A DNA stretch of 64,000 bases. Origin: Nonomuraea rubra (GTDB lineage Bacteria; Actinomycetota; Actinomycetes; Streptosporangiales; Streptosporangiaceae). The notes beneath the pieces were generated by a model, which was given only the letters and a program-made list of their open reading frames with translations, was not told the origin of the DNA and ran no database searches. Shown here piece by piece: positions 42,037-49,373 of the stretch (position 1 is the first letter of the stretch; every line of letters begins with the position of its first letter). Position numbers and translations under genes: made by a program. The stretch is from contig NZ_JACHMI010000001.1 of assembly GCF_014207985.1 (NCBI RefSeq), positions 8,539,001-8,603,000 of the forward strand. Direction: 5' to 3'.

Positions 42037-42891
42037 ATGAGGATTGATGAGGTCGACGGGCTGCGCATCGCCACGTTCGGCACCGGACCGCGCACGATCA
42101 TCGCCGTCCACGGCATCACGGCGTCGCTGATGGCCTGGGCCGCGGTGGGACGGCGGCTCCCTGACGGCTGGTCACTGGTGGCCGTGGACCTGCGCGGGCG
42201 CGGGCACAGCGCGTCCCTGCCCGGCCCGTACGGGCTGCCCAGGCACGCCGAGGACGTGCTGCGCGTGGCCGACCACGTCGGAGCGGGACCGGACGCGGTG
42301 CTCACGGGGCACTCCATGGGCGCGTACGTCGCGGCGCTGGCCGCCGCGCGGCGCGAGTTCGCCAGGGTGGTGCTGGTGGACGGCGGGATCCCGCTGCCGC
42401 CGATCCCCGAGGGCATGGACCCGGACGCGGCACTGGAGGCCGTGCTGGGGCCGGCCCTGGCACGGCTGCGGCAGACGTTCCCCTCGGCGCAGGCGTACGT
42501 GGAGTTCTTCCAGGCGCACCCCGCCTTCGCCGGGCGCTGGAACGCCGACGTGGAGGCGTACGTACGTTACGACCTGACGGGGCCCGAGGGCGCGCTGCGG
42601 TCGCGGGCGGCGGGCGAGGCGGTGCTGGAGGACGGACGGTGGCTGCATCTGGAGCGGGAGGCCATCGGTGCGGCGCTGAGGGCGATCACCTCGCCGCTGT
42701 ACCTGCTCAGGGCGCCACGCGGGCTACTCGACCAGCCGACGGGGATGCTGCCCGACGAGCTGGCACGGCCGTGGACGGACCTGCTGCCGGGGTTGCGGGA
42801 CGAGGTGGTGCCGGACTGCAACCACTACACGATCCTGTTCGACGAGCGCTGCGTGGCCACGGTGGTGGACCGCCTCACCTCCCCCGGCTGA
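42037..42891 (+). CDS. Alpha/beta hydrolase
   Basis: A 284-residue hydrolase. The HG motif AVHGITASLMAW, DLRGRGHSASLPG, the nucleophile elbow LTGHSMGAYVAALAA and the C-terminal catalytic His in DCNHYTILF are all present. ATG 42037 is used; another in-frame ATG at 42016 directly abuts the divergent amidotransferase start (42015), leaving no room for a leader. A terminator follows at 42954-42984. Confidence 0.88.
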   Translation: MRIDEVDGLRIATFGTGPRTIIAVHGITASLMAWAAVGRRLPDGWSLVAVDLRGRGHSASLPGPYGLPRHAEDVLRVADHVGAGPDAVLTGHSMGAYVAALAAARREFARVVLVDGGIPLPPIPEGMDPDAALEAVLGPALARLRQTFPSAQAYVEFFQAHPAFAGRWNADVEAYVRYDLTGPEGALRSRAAGEAVLEDGRWLHLEREAIGAALRAITSPLYLLRAPRGLLDQPTGMLPDELARPWTDLLPGLRDEVVPDCNHYTILFDERCVATVVDRLTSPG

Positions 42892-42953
42892 GGCCGCCGG
42901 CCACCGTAACGGGCCCGCGCATCTCCGCCTGAGCAGGTCACTCGGCGCACGAA

Positions 42954-42984
42954 GAAGGCCCCCGAGGATGGTTCGGGGGCCTTC
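42954..42984. terminator. Terminator between convergent hydrolase and thioesterase genes
   Basis: A perfect 12-bp stem (GAAGGCCCCCGA at 42954-42965, TCGGGGGCCTTC at 42973-42984) with a 7-nt loop. Usable from both sides, it closes the hydrolase and the minus-strand thioesterase transcripts. Confidence 0.8.
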
Positions 42985-43009
42985 GCGCACGTGCTCGCCG
43001 GGGAACGTT

Positions 43010-43723
43010 CTAGCGTGGAGCGATCCACGTGGCGCGGGCGGCGGCGACCAGCGTGCCGTCCGCCTCGTAGATGGCGCTCTGGCCGAACATCTTGCGGCCG
43101 TCGCGCCCGGTCGGGCGGGCCACCACCGAGTAGCGGCCGCCGGGCAGCACCGGGCGGTGGATCTGCACGGCCAGCCGGCCGAGCAGGGCGCTCTCACCGG
43201 GGCCGAAGTGCGCCCAGCCGGTGATGCAGTCGAGCACCGCGCCCACGATCGAGGCGGGCACGCCGTCCTCGCCGGTCACGGTGAACGGCACCCGCCAGCC
43301 GGCCGCCACGAGGTCGGTGCCCTCCACCGGGCCGGGGAAGATGCGCAGGCCGTCGCCGGGCTCGCGCAGACCGCAGGCGAAGCACTCCGCGAACGGGTGC
43401 GCCGTCAGCCCCGCGAACCCGGCCTCGGCGCGGGCGGCGTCGTTGAACGGCACGAACCCCGGGCCCTGCAGTTCCTCGGCCACGGGGATCGCCTCGACCA
43501 GCAGCTTGTCGCCGTGCGAGAGGGAGACCGTGTTGGCGACGTGCTCCAGCCTCAGCTCCGTCTCCAGCGGCGTGGGGGCGTGCAGCGTGACCTCGACGGC
43601 TGATCGGCCACCGTTCACGGCCTCGGCCATGGTGCCGGCGATCCAGCCGCCGTTGGCGACGCCGACGGGACCACGGAAGCGCTCGGGAACGGTCAACACG
43701 GTCTGCAGGGCAGCCGTCGTCAT
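43010..43723 (-). CDS. Hotdog-fold thioesterase-like protein
   Basis: A 237-residue acyl-CoA thioesterase-like protein with two hotdog halves. VGVANGGWIAGTMAEAV at the start carries the HGG/NGG helix motif, and HPFAECFACGLREPGDGLRIFPGPV is the conserved middle block of this actinobacterial group. The substrate acyl chain is unknown. ATG 43723 is preceded by AGGAGGG. A candidate structured RNA lies about 225 bp upstream of the start on the same strand. Confidence 0.8.
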   Translation of the reverse strand: MTTAALQTVLTVPERFRGPVGVANGGWIAGTMAEAVNGGRSAVEVTLHAPTPLETELRLEHVANTVSLSHGDKLLVEAIPVAEELQGPGFVPFNDAARAEAGFAGLTAHPFAECFACGLREPGDGLRIFPGPVEGTDLVAAGWRVPFTVTGEDGVPASIVGAVLDCITGWAHFGPGESALLGRLAVQIHRPVLPGGRYSVVARPTGRDGRKMFGQSAIYEADGTLVAAARATWIAPR

Positions 43724-43947
43724 GCCACACCCTCCTATATCGCCACGCCAGGCGAAAAGTCCGGAAATATCATAAAGAGCAGGCCGATTTTACTGGACAC
43801 CCGGTTTACCTAGGATGCGGGGGTCCGGTGGCCGCTCGGTACGTCTCCATAACGCCTTGAACGGGCCCGAAACTTCCCCCACCGGGTAACGAGACGCTAG
43901 GCGCCGCACATCGCTCGGATGTGACTCGGGGGTCAGAAGCAACGAAA

Positions 43948-43986
43948 ATCGGCCTCACTCCGAACCGCTCCGGGAGTGAGGCCGAT
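43948..43986 (-). terminator. Intrinsic terminator read on the minus strand
   Basis: A perfect 14-bp stem (43948-43961 with 43973-43986) with an 11-nt loop, followed on the minus strand by ATTTTCG, a U-run. No protein gene ends here, so it should terminate a non-coding minus-strand transcript or act as an attenuator in the thioesterase leader. Confidence 0.75.
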
Positions 43987-44060
43987 CAAGGCGTCGGCAG
44001 TACCTTAACGAGGTTTCCCGCCTGCCGCGACCAAACGGCGGATTCTCCTCGATCAAGGAG
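43948..44060 (-). ncRNA. Candidate structured RNA or attenuator
   Basis: The 431-bp gap between 43724 and 44155 holds no credible gene. Read on the minus strand it contains nested perfect helices: CGAGG (44051-44047) with CCTCG (44013-44009), and inside it CCGCC (44041-44037) with GGCGG (44022-44018). These are followed by a strong terminator with U-run at 43986-43948. The motif CTCCT-N6-AGGAG at 44060-44045 can pair instead and excludes the outer helix. This could be a small RNA or the leader of the thioesterase gene. I cannot match it to a known RNA family. The rest of the gap shows only a 10-bp inverted repeat at 44106-44139. Confidence 0.4.
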
Positions 44061-44105
44061 TGTCGTGCGCGTCCCGGCCCATCCTCGGAGAGGCTGGTAT
44101 CAGAC

Positions 44106-44139
44106 GCCCTATGCTGGCGCGGCAGAGGTAGCGTAGGGC
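44106..44139. promoter_or_regulatory. 10-bp inverted repeat before the P-loop gene
   Basis: GCCCTATGCT (44106-44115) and AGCGTAGGGC (44130-44139) pair with one mismatch. The arms contain TATGCT (plus) and TACGCT (minus), which could be -10 elements of divergent promoters for the P-loop gene and the candidate RNA. Confidence 0.4.
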
Positions 44140-44155
44140 GGACCGGGCCGGGAGG

Positions 44156-44779
44156 GTGTTGCGCGTGGTGGGGGCGAGGCTGCGATATCCGCCGGGTGCC
44201 CTGGTCATCCTGACGGGGCTGCCGGGGGCGGGCAAGACCACGCTGCTGCGGCGCCTGTACGACCTGCACGGCACCGAGAGCCTGCCCGTCACCTCAGGCA
44301 CGGTCGTGGTGATCGACTCCTCGCAGTCCAGGCGGCACTGGGACGGCAGGATCACCTGGGCGCCCTATCCGGTGCGCCGCGCCGTGGTGTTCGTCACCCA
44401 CCTGACCCGCATCCGCCAGGCCCTGACCCAGGGCCACTCGGTGGTCGCGCACAACCGGGGCTGCGGGCCGTACGTGCTGCGCGGTTTCGCCTGGCTGGCG
44501 CGCCGGCACGGCGCGGACTTCCACCTGCTCCTGCTGGACGCGCCGCCCGGCGAGGCGCTGGCGGGGCAGCGGGCCAGGGGCAGGGTGGTGGCGCCCAGGA
44601 CGTTCGCCCGGCACCAGCGCAGGTGGGACTGCCTGCTCGCGCGGGTCAAGGGCGGTGACCCGGCTCCGGCGGCAGGGGCGTACATCGTGAACCGGGCGGA
44701 GGCGGGGCTGCTGGAGGCGATCGTGTTCGATCCGCCGCCGGGTGTCGATCCGAGCCCGCGCCGTTCGTACAAGGGCTGA
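44156..44779 (+). CDS. P-loop NTPase of small-kinase type
   Basis: A 207-residue ATPase or kinase of the AAA_33/zeta-like kind. Walker A is ILTGLPGAGKTTLLRRLY (about residues 18-35), and a Walker B-like DFHLLLLDAPPGEAL is later; RARGRVVAPRTFARHQRRW forms a lid-like Arg-rich region. The substrate is unknown. GTG 44156 is the first start; GTG 44165 lies better relative to GGGAGGG and is equally likely. Sixteen bases separate it from the YCII gene, so the two form an operon. Confidence 0.75.
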   Translation: MLRVVGARLRYPPGALVILTGLPGAGKTTLLRRLYDLHGTESLPVTSGTVVVIDSSQSRRHWDGRITWAPYPVRRAVVFVTHLTRIRQALTQGHSVVAHNRGCGPYVLRGFAWLARRHGADFHLLLLDAPPGEALAGQRARGRVVAPRTFARHQRRWDCLLARVKGGDPAPAAGAYIVNRAEAGLLEAIVFDPPPGVDPSPRRSYKG

Positions 44780-44795
44780 AGGGAAGGAGCGAACC

Positions 44796-45140
44796 ATGCA
44801 GCGATACGTGCTCACCATCTACCAGCCCGACGGCGAGCCGCCCGGCCCCGAGGTGCTCGAACCGATCATGCGTGACCTCGACGCGCTGGGTGATGAGATG
44901 AGGGCCGCCGGCGCCTGGCTCTTCTCCGGCGGCCTGCGTCCGCCCGGAGAGGCGGTCGTGCTGGACCCGCGCGGCGGCGGCGAGGTGCTCACCACGGACG
45001 GCCCGTACACCGAGGGCAAGGAGCACATCGGCGGTTTCACCGTGATCCAGGCGCCCGACAGGGACGCGGCGCTCGCCTGGGGGCGCAAGATGGCCGCGGC
45101 GAGCACGCTCCCGATCGAGGTGCGGGAGTTCTGGGGCTGA
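44796..45140 (+). CDS. YCII-related (DGPF) domain protein
   Basis: A 114-residue ferredoxin-like-fold protein. It begins MQRYVLTIYQPDGEPP and contains the motif LTTDGPYTEGKEHIGGFTVIQAPDRDAALAW, the DGPF-type signature. Such proteins often accompany ECF sigma factors, but here the partner is a P-loop protein. The ATG has GGAAGGAG upstream. A small hairpin at 45152-45170 follows. Confidence 0.85.
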   Translation: MQRYVLTIYQPDGEPPGPEVLEPIMRDLDALGDEMRAAGAWLFSGGLRPPGEAVVLDPRGGGEVLTTDGPYTEGKEHIGGFTVIQAPDRDAALAWGRKMAAASTLPIEVREFWG

Positions 45141-45151
45141 CCCCCGACGGT

Positions 45152-45170
45152 CCCCGCCGCCACGGCGGGG
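45152..45170. terminator. Hairpin between convergent YCII gene and glnA2
   Basis: An 8-bp stem (CCCCGCCG at 45152-45159, CGGCGGGG at 45163-45170) with a 3-nt loop, between two genes that end tail to tail. Confidence 0.6.
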
Positions 45171-45197
45171 CCCACTGTCAGGGCAGGTCGGAGCAGG

Positions 45198-46559
45198 TCA
45201 GAGCACGGGCAGGTAGCGGCCGAGCTCGAACTCGGTGACGTGGCGCCGGTACTCGCGCCACTCGCTGCGCTTGTTGCGCAGGAAGAAGTCGAAGACGTGC
45301 TCGCCCAGCGTCTCGGCCACCAGCTCGCTGCGCTCCATGACCTCGATGGCGTCGTTGAGCGAGCCGGGCAGCGGCTGGATGCCCAGGGCACGCCGCTCGG
45401 CGCTGGTCAGCGTCCAGACGTTGTCCTCGGCGGCGGGCGGCAGCTCGTAGCTCTCCTCGATGCCCTTCAGCCCGGCGGCCAGGATCAGCGCGAAGGCCAG
45501 GTAGGGGTTGCAGGCCGAGTCGAGCGAGCGGAACTCGATGCGGGTCGAGCCGCCCTTGTGCGGCTTGTACATCGGCACCCGGACCAGGGCCGAGCGGTTG
45601 TTGTGGCCCCAGCACACGTAGGAGGGGGCCTCGCCGCCCTGCCCGGCGATGGCCTCGGCGCCGCCCCAGAGCCGCTTGTAGGAGTTGACCCACTGGTTGG
45701 TGATGGCGGTGATCTCGGCGGCGTGCCGCAGCAGCCCCGCGATGAACGAGCGCCCGATCTTGGACAGCCGGTAGTCGGAGCCGGCCTCGTAGAAGGCGTT
45801 GCGGTCGCCCTCGAACAGCGACATGTGGGTGTGCATGCCGGAGCCGGGGTGCTCGGTGAACGGCTTGGGCATGAACGAGGCCCAGATGCCCTGCTCCAGC
45901 GCGACCTCCTTCATGACCAGGCGGAAGGTCATGATGTTGTCGGCCGTGGTGAGCGCGTCGGCGTAGCGCAGGTCGATCTCCTGCTGGCCGGGCGCGCCCT
46001 CGTGGTGGCTGAACTCGACGGAGATGCCCATCGACTCCAGCATCATGATCGCCTGGCGGCGGAAGTCGTGGCCCGAGCTGTGGGGCGTGTGGTCGAAGTA
46101 GCCGCCGGAGTCGATCGGCTCGGGCCGCTGGCCGGGCTCGGGACGGTTCTTCAGCAGGAAGAACTCGATCTCGGGGTGGGTGTAGAAGGTGAAGCCCATG
46201 TCGGCGCACTTGGCGAGCGTGCGCTTGAGCACCCAGCGCGGGTCGGCGTGCGACGGCGTGCCGTCGGGCATGAGGATGTCGCAGAAGATGCGGGCCGCGC
46301 CCGGCGTCTCGCTGCGCCACGGCAGGATCTGGAACGTGGCCGGATCGGGCTTGGCGAGCATGTCGGACTCGTAGACGCGGGCGAAGCCCTCGATGGCCGA
46401 GCCGTCGAACCCGATGCCCTCGGCGAAGGCCCCCTCCAGCTCGGCGGGCGCGATCGCGACGGACTTGAGGAAGCCGAGCACGTCTGTGAACCACAGCCGG
46501 ATGAACCGGATGTCGCGTTCCTCGAGCGTGCGGAGCACGAACTCCTGCTGGCGGTCCAC
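45198..46559 (-). CDS. glnA2: Glutamine synthetase GlnA2 (GSI type)
   Basis: A 453-residue glutamine synthetase. It closely follows M. tuberculosis GlnA2: start MDRQQEFVLRTLEERDIRFIRLWFTDVLGFLKSVAIAPAELEGAF, FDGSAIEGFARVYESD, EIEFFLLKNRPEPG, the ATP loop KPFTEHPGSGMHTHMSLFEGD, and the end DFFLRNKRSEWREYRRHVTEFELGRYLPVL. The adenylylation-type tyrosine loop of GlnA is not preserved (PPAAEDNVWTLTSAERRAL), so it is probably not a GlnE target. GTG 46559 has GAGGGG 6 nt upstream. A GlnR site lies 58 bp upstream of the start. It sits near glnE, as in mycobacteria. Confidence 0.93.
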   Translation of the reverse strand: MDRQQEFVLRTLEERDIRFIRLWFTDVLGFLKSVAIAPAELEGAFAEGIGFDGSAIEGFARVYESDMLAKPDPATFQILPWRSETPGAARIFCDILMPDGTPSHADPRWVLKRTLAKCADMGFTFYTHPEIEFFLLKNRPEPGQRPEPIDSGGYFDHTPHSSGHDFRRQAIMMLESMGISVEFSHHEGAPGQQEIDLRYADALTTADNIMTFRLVMKEVALEQGIWASFMPKPFTEHPGSGMHTHMSLFEGDRNAFYEAGSDYRLSKIGRSFIAGLLRHAAEITAITNQWVNSYKRLWGGAEAIAGQGGEAPSYVCWGHNNRSALVRVPMYKPHKGGSTRIEFRSLDSACNPYLAFALILAAGLKGIEESYELPPAAEDNVWTLTSAERRALGIQPLPGSLNDAIEVMERSELVAETLGEHVFDFFLRNKRSEWREYRRHVTEFELGRYLPVL

Positions 46560-46616
46560 GGCATCCCCTCGTTCGTACGGACAGTACAGGCGTACACACC
46601 AGCATGCCGTGTCCGT

Positions 46617-46632
46617 GTTTCGCACACGTTAC
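46617..46632 (-). promoter_or_regulatory. GlnR half-box upstream of glnA2
   Basis: On the minus strand GTAAC-N6-GAAAC, the same a-b site as the first half of the glnA box (here the six spacer bases are GTGTGC against ACGTGC). Only one pair is seen; the second pair is not conserved. About 58 bp before the glnA2 start. Confidence 0.65.
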
Positions 46633-46715
46633 GGGGGGTGCCGGTGCGAGCCTCGCTGACAAAGGGCCCGCCCCGACTTACTGTGATCACGCAGTCAGTC
46701 TCGGGGGAGGCATTG

Positions 46716-47261
46716 GTGGCTATCGACCTGCTCAATCACAAGCTCGATCGGGCGTTCGACCACATCGACGCGAGCGGCAACGGCGTCGTCGAGCGCGAGG
46801 ACCTGCTGGGGCTGGGCGCCCGTATCCTGGTGGGCTTCGGGGAGTCCCCCACCTCGGTCGCCGGGGCGAGTCTCGTGGACGGCTTCGACCGCATCTGGTC
46901 CACCCTGTCGGAGACGCTGGAGCGCGACGGCGACTCCGGCATCGCGCGCCCGGACTTCCTGCGGGGGATGACGGCGGCGTTCGTCACGGGCGACCAGTAC
47001 GACCCGGTGTTCAGGCCGGCCACGGTCGCGGTGGCCGAGCTGTGCGACGGCGACGACGACGGGGAGATCGGGCCGGGCGAGTTCCGCACGATGTTGTGCG
47101 CGTTCGGGGTGGCCTACGACGACGTGGACGAGGCGTTCGACCGCCTGGACCGGTCGGGCAGGGGCACGCTCACCGTGGACGAGCTGGTCGTGGCCGCGGC
47201 CGACTACTACCGCGGCGACGACCCCAACGCCGCCGGCAACTGGCTTTTCGGGCCCCTGTGA
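46716..47261 (+). CDS. EF-hand calcium-binding protein (calerythrin-like)
   Basis: A 181-residue cytoplasmic protein with four EF-hands. The loops are DHIDASGNGVVERED, ERDGDSGIARPDF, DGDDDGEIGPGEF and DRSGRGTLTVDEL. The third has the full Asp/Asp/Asp/Glu ligand set; the second is degenerate, as in calerythrins. GTG 46716 follows GGGAGG by 5 nt (TTG 46713 is an alternative). The stop overlaps the GTG start of a terpene synthase gene (GTGA), so the two proteins are made from one message. A role as calcium sensor or chaperone for the enzyme is conceivable but unproven. Confidence 0.88.
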   Translation: MAIDLLNHKLDRAFDHIDASGNGVVEREDLLGLGARILVGFGESPTSVAGASLVDGFDRIWSTLSETLERDGDSGIARPDFLRGMTAAFVTGDQYDPVFRPATVAVAELCDGDDDGEIGPGEFRTMLCAFGVAYDDVDEAFDRLDRSGRGTLTVDELVVAAADYYRGDDPNAAGNWLFGPL

Positions 47262-48295
47262 ACAGCACGGTGAAGAACACTCCAGTGAAGAGCGCCTCCA
47301 AGGACGGCGTGAGCACCGCCGCCACCACGACCGTGTTCGCCACGGTCCGCACCGCCCTGCGCTCGGCCCTGTCGTCCCTGCTGCCGCTGCCGCGCAGGGG
47401 CGGCTCGGCCGCGATGGCGCTGCTGCCGCTCACCGAGCGGGTGCCCGCGATGGCGGCGCCGTGCAGGATGCACCCGGCCGTGTACGCGATCGAGGCCGCG
47501 GTCATCGACTGGGCCAGGCGTTCCGGCCTGCGTGCCGACCCGGGCGTCGGCTACCACCGGATGGCGGGCCGGGCGTTCGCCGAGTTCGACGCGGCCGCGG
47601 CGGCGCTGTTCGCGCAGTGGCTGACGTGGCTGTTCCACCTGGACGACGAGCTGGACGAGCGGTCGGGCCCGCTGGAGATCTTCCACGGCATGCTCAAGGG
47701 CACGTCCTGCCATCCGCTGGAGGCGGCCTTCGCCGACCTGTGGCGCGTGACGAGCGTGCGGATGAGCGACCAGTGGCGGGCCAGGTTCGCGGTGGGGCTG
47801 CAGCGCCAGTACGACGCCTGCCGGGCCGAGGCGGAGAACCGGGCGGCGGGGCGGATGCCGACGCTGGAGGAGTACCCGGCGCTGCGCAGGGGCACGGTCG
47901 GCCCTTACCTGTACGACCTGGTGGAGCCGTGCCTGCGGGTGGAGGTGCCGGTCTGGGTGCACGAGTCGGACCCGTGGCGGCAGCTCGTGGACGCCTGCAG
48001 CGACGTCACCGCCTGGTGCAACGACGTGGCCTCGCGGCCGAAGGAGCGGGGCGACGTGCACAACTTCGTGGTGCTGGCGATGCGGCAGCTCGGCCTGGGC
48101 GAGCGGGAGGCGACGGCCTGGGTGCTGGACCGGATCGCCGCGCGCTGCCAGGACATGCGCAAGGCGGCCAGGCGGCTGCCGCTGGACGACCTGGCGCCGA
48201 AGGCGGCCAGGGACGTCAGCAAGGTCGCCTGCGCCTACCTGGCCGCGCCGCGCGCGCACCTGGACTGGCTCCTGGAGTCCCAGCGCTACGCGTGA
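47258..48295 (+). CDS. Class I terpene synthase
   Basis: A 345-residue terpene cyclase. The metal motif LFHLDDELDER (Asp129, Asp130) is DDxxD-type. The pyrophosphate-sensor block is EYPALRRGTVG, the NSE motif is WCNDVASRPKERGD (Asn255, Ser259, Glu263), and the C-terminal RY pair is in QRYA at the end. The N-terminal about 60 residues are low-complexity and may be dispensable; an in-frame ATG at 47414 also exists. GTG 47258 is coupled to the upstream EF-hand gene. The product (sesqui- or monoterpene) cannot be told. No tailoring enzymes or prenyl synthase are adjacent. Confidence 0.85.
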   Translation: MNSTVKNTPVKSASKDGVSTAATTTVFATVRTALRSALSSLLPLPRRGGSAAMALLPLTERVPAMAAPCRMHPAVYAIEAAVIDWARRSGLRADPGVGYHRMAGRAFAEFDAAAAALFAQWLTWLFHLDDELDERSGPLEIFHGMLKGTSCHPLEAAFADLWRVTSVRMSDQWRARFAVGLQRQYDACRAEAENRAAGRMPTLEEYPALRRGTVGPYLYDLVEPCLRVEVPVWVHESDPWRQLVDACSDVTAWCNDVASRPKERGDVHNFVVLAMRQLGLGEREATAWVLDRIAARCQDMRKAARRLPLDDLAPKAARDVSKVACAYLAAPRAHLDWLLESQRYA

Positions 48296-48339
48296 CCTCC
48301 GGACCGGCCAGGCGTGGGCCCTTGGGACCGGCGGCGGCG

Positions 48340-49314
48340 TCAGGCGTGGGCCTTGGGGCCGGCGGCGAGCATGTCGCCGGCCAGGGTGCGGCGGTAGACG
48401 ACCTGCTTGCCGAGCCGCATGCCGACCGCCAGCCCGCCGCCGCTGAGCACGCCGAGGTGCTGGCTGACCGCGCCGGGCGTGAGCGCCATGCGGGCGGCCA
48501 GCGCCGAGGTGGTGGCGGGCTCGGCGAGCGCGAGCAGGATCGCGGCCCTGCTCCGCCCGATCAGCGCGGCGAGCGCGCCGGGCGCGGGCGGCGGACCCTG
48601 CTCCCACAGCGTGCCGACGCCCTGCACGGGGTAGACCAGCATCGACTGGTACGGCGCCGTCATCACGGCCACGGCCGGCCAGTAGAACGCGCTGGGCACC
48701 AGCACCAGCCCGTCCCCGTGCAACCCGCCCGACGCGCACCAGGGCCGGTCGATGAGCAGCAGCTCCCCCGTCCACACCACGGCCGGGTCGAGCCCGGCGA
48801 ACAGCTCGCGCGCCCCGCCCTGGGCGAGCTGGCGCGAGCGGCGCAGCACGTCCCGCTCCAGCAGCGCGTACACGCGGGGCCAGAACTCGGCGAAGCACCC
48901 CTCCCAGTACGCCTCCAGCGCGTCCGCGACCCTGGACACCCCGGCCTCGGGGTCGGCGGCGAAGCGTGCGATGACGGCCGGGTCCGTGCCGCGCACCTTC
49001 AGCGCCTCCTGGCGGGCCAGCGCGGGGTCGGTGCGCCTGACGCGGTCGAGCTCGGCGGCGAAGTCGGGCATCGGCGTGTCGGGCGGCGGGGTGATGAAGT
49101 CGGCCAGGTAGCCGCCCGGCGGCACGAGCGCGAACAGCTCGGACAGGTCGAGCCCGGCCAGCCGGGGCCGCACGGCCTTGAGCCAGGGCAGGTGGATCGA
49201 CTGCCTGGCGGGCTGCTGGAGGGTGCGCAGGCTGGCCACGAGCTCCCACATCGGGGAGAAGGCGAACCGGATGCGCGCCACGTCCTCGGGCCTCAGCGCC
49301 CAGGTGATGGACAT
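48340..49314 (-). CDS. ArsR-type regulator (DUF5937 + winged helix)
   Basis: A 324-residue regulator. An N-terminal DUF5937 region (about residues 1-235, RFAFSPMWELVASLRTLQQP) is joined to a C-terminal ArsR winged helix (RAAILLALAEPATTSALAARMALTPGAVSQHLGVLSGGGLA). The ATG is 3 bp from a palindrome at 49318-49333. It is divergent to the MFS gene, which it likely controls. The ligand is unknown. Confidence 0.88.
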   Translation of the reverse strand: MSITWALRPEDVARIRFAFSPMWELVASLRTLQQPARQSIHLPWLKAVRPRLAGLDLSELFALVPPGGYLADFITPPPDTPMPDFAAELDRVRRTDPALARQEALKVRGTDPAVIARFAADPEAGVSRVADALEAYWEGCFAEFWPRVYALLERDVLRRSRQLAQGGARELFAGLDPAVVWTGELLLIDRPWCASGGLHGDGLVLVPSAFYWPAVAVMTAPYQSMLVYPVQGVGTLWEQGPPPAPGALAALIGRSRAAILLALAEPATTSALAARMALTPGAVSQHLGVLSGGGLAVGMRLGKQVVYRRTLAGDMLAAGPKAHA

Positions 49315-49317
49315 GCT

Positions 49318-49333
49318 TTTAGTGTGCGCTAAA
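49318..49333. promoter_or_regulatory. Operator between the ArsR and MFS genes
   Basis: TTTAGTGTGCGCTAAA, a 16-bp inverted repeat with two mismatched pairs, between the ArsR start (49314) and the MFS start (49374). Probably the ArsR binding site controlling both genes. Confidence 0.55.
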
Positions 49334-49373
49334 TCGTTCGCACCGCGAAACCGGAAATCTCAGTCTTTGAGGC

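Noticed and set aside
43724..44155. tRNA gene or known riboswitch in the gap
   Set aside because: No cloverleaf with anticodon arm or T-loop consensus and no recognised riboswitch core could be found by eye.
47258..48295. Full terpenoid biosynthetic cluster
   Set aside because: Only the cyclase is present; neighbours are an ArsR/MFS pair and a two-component system with no tailoring enzymes.
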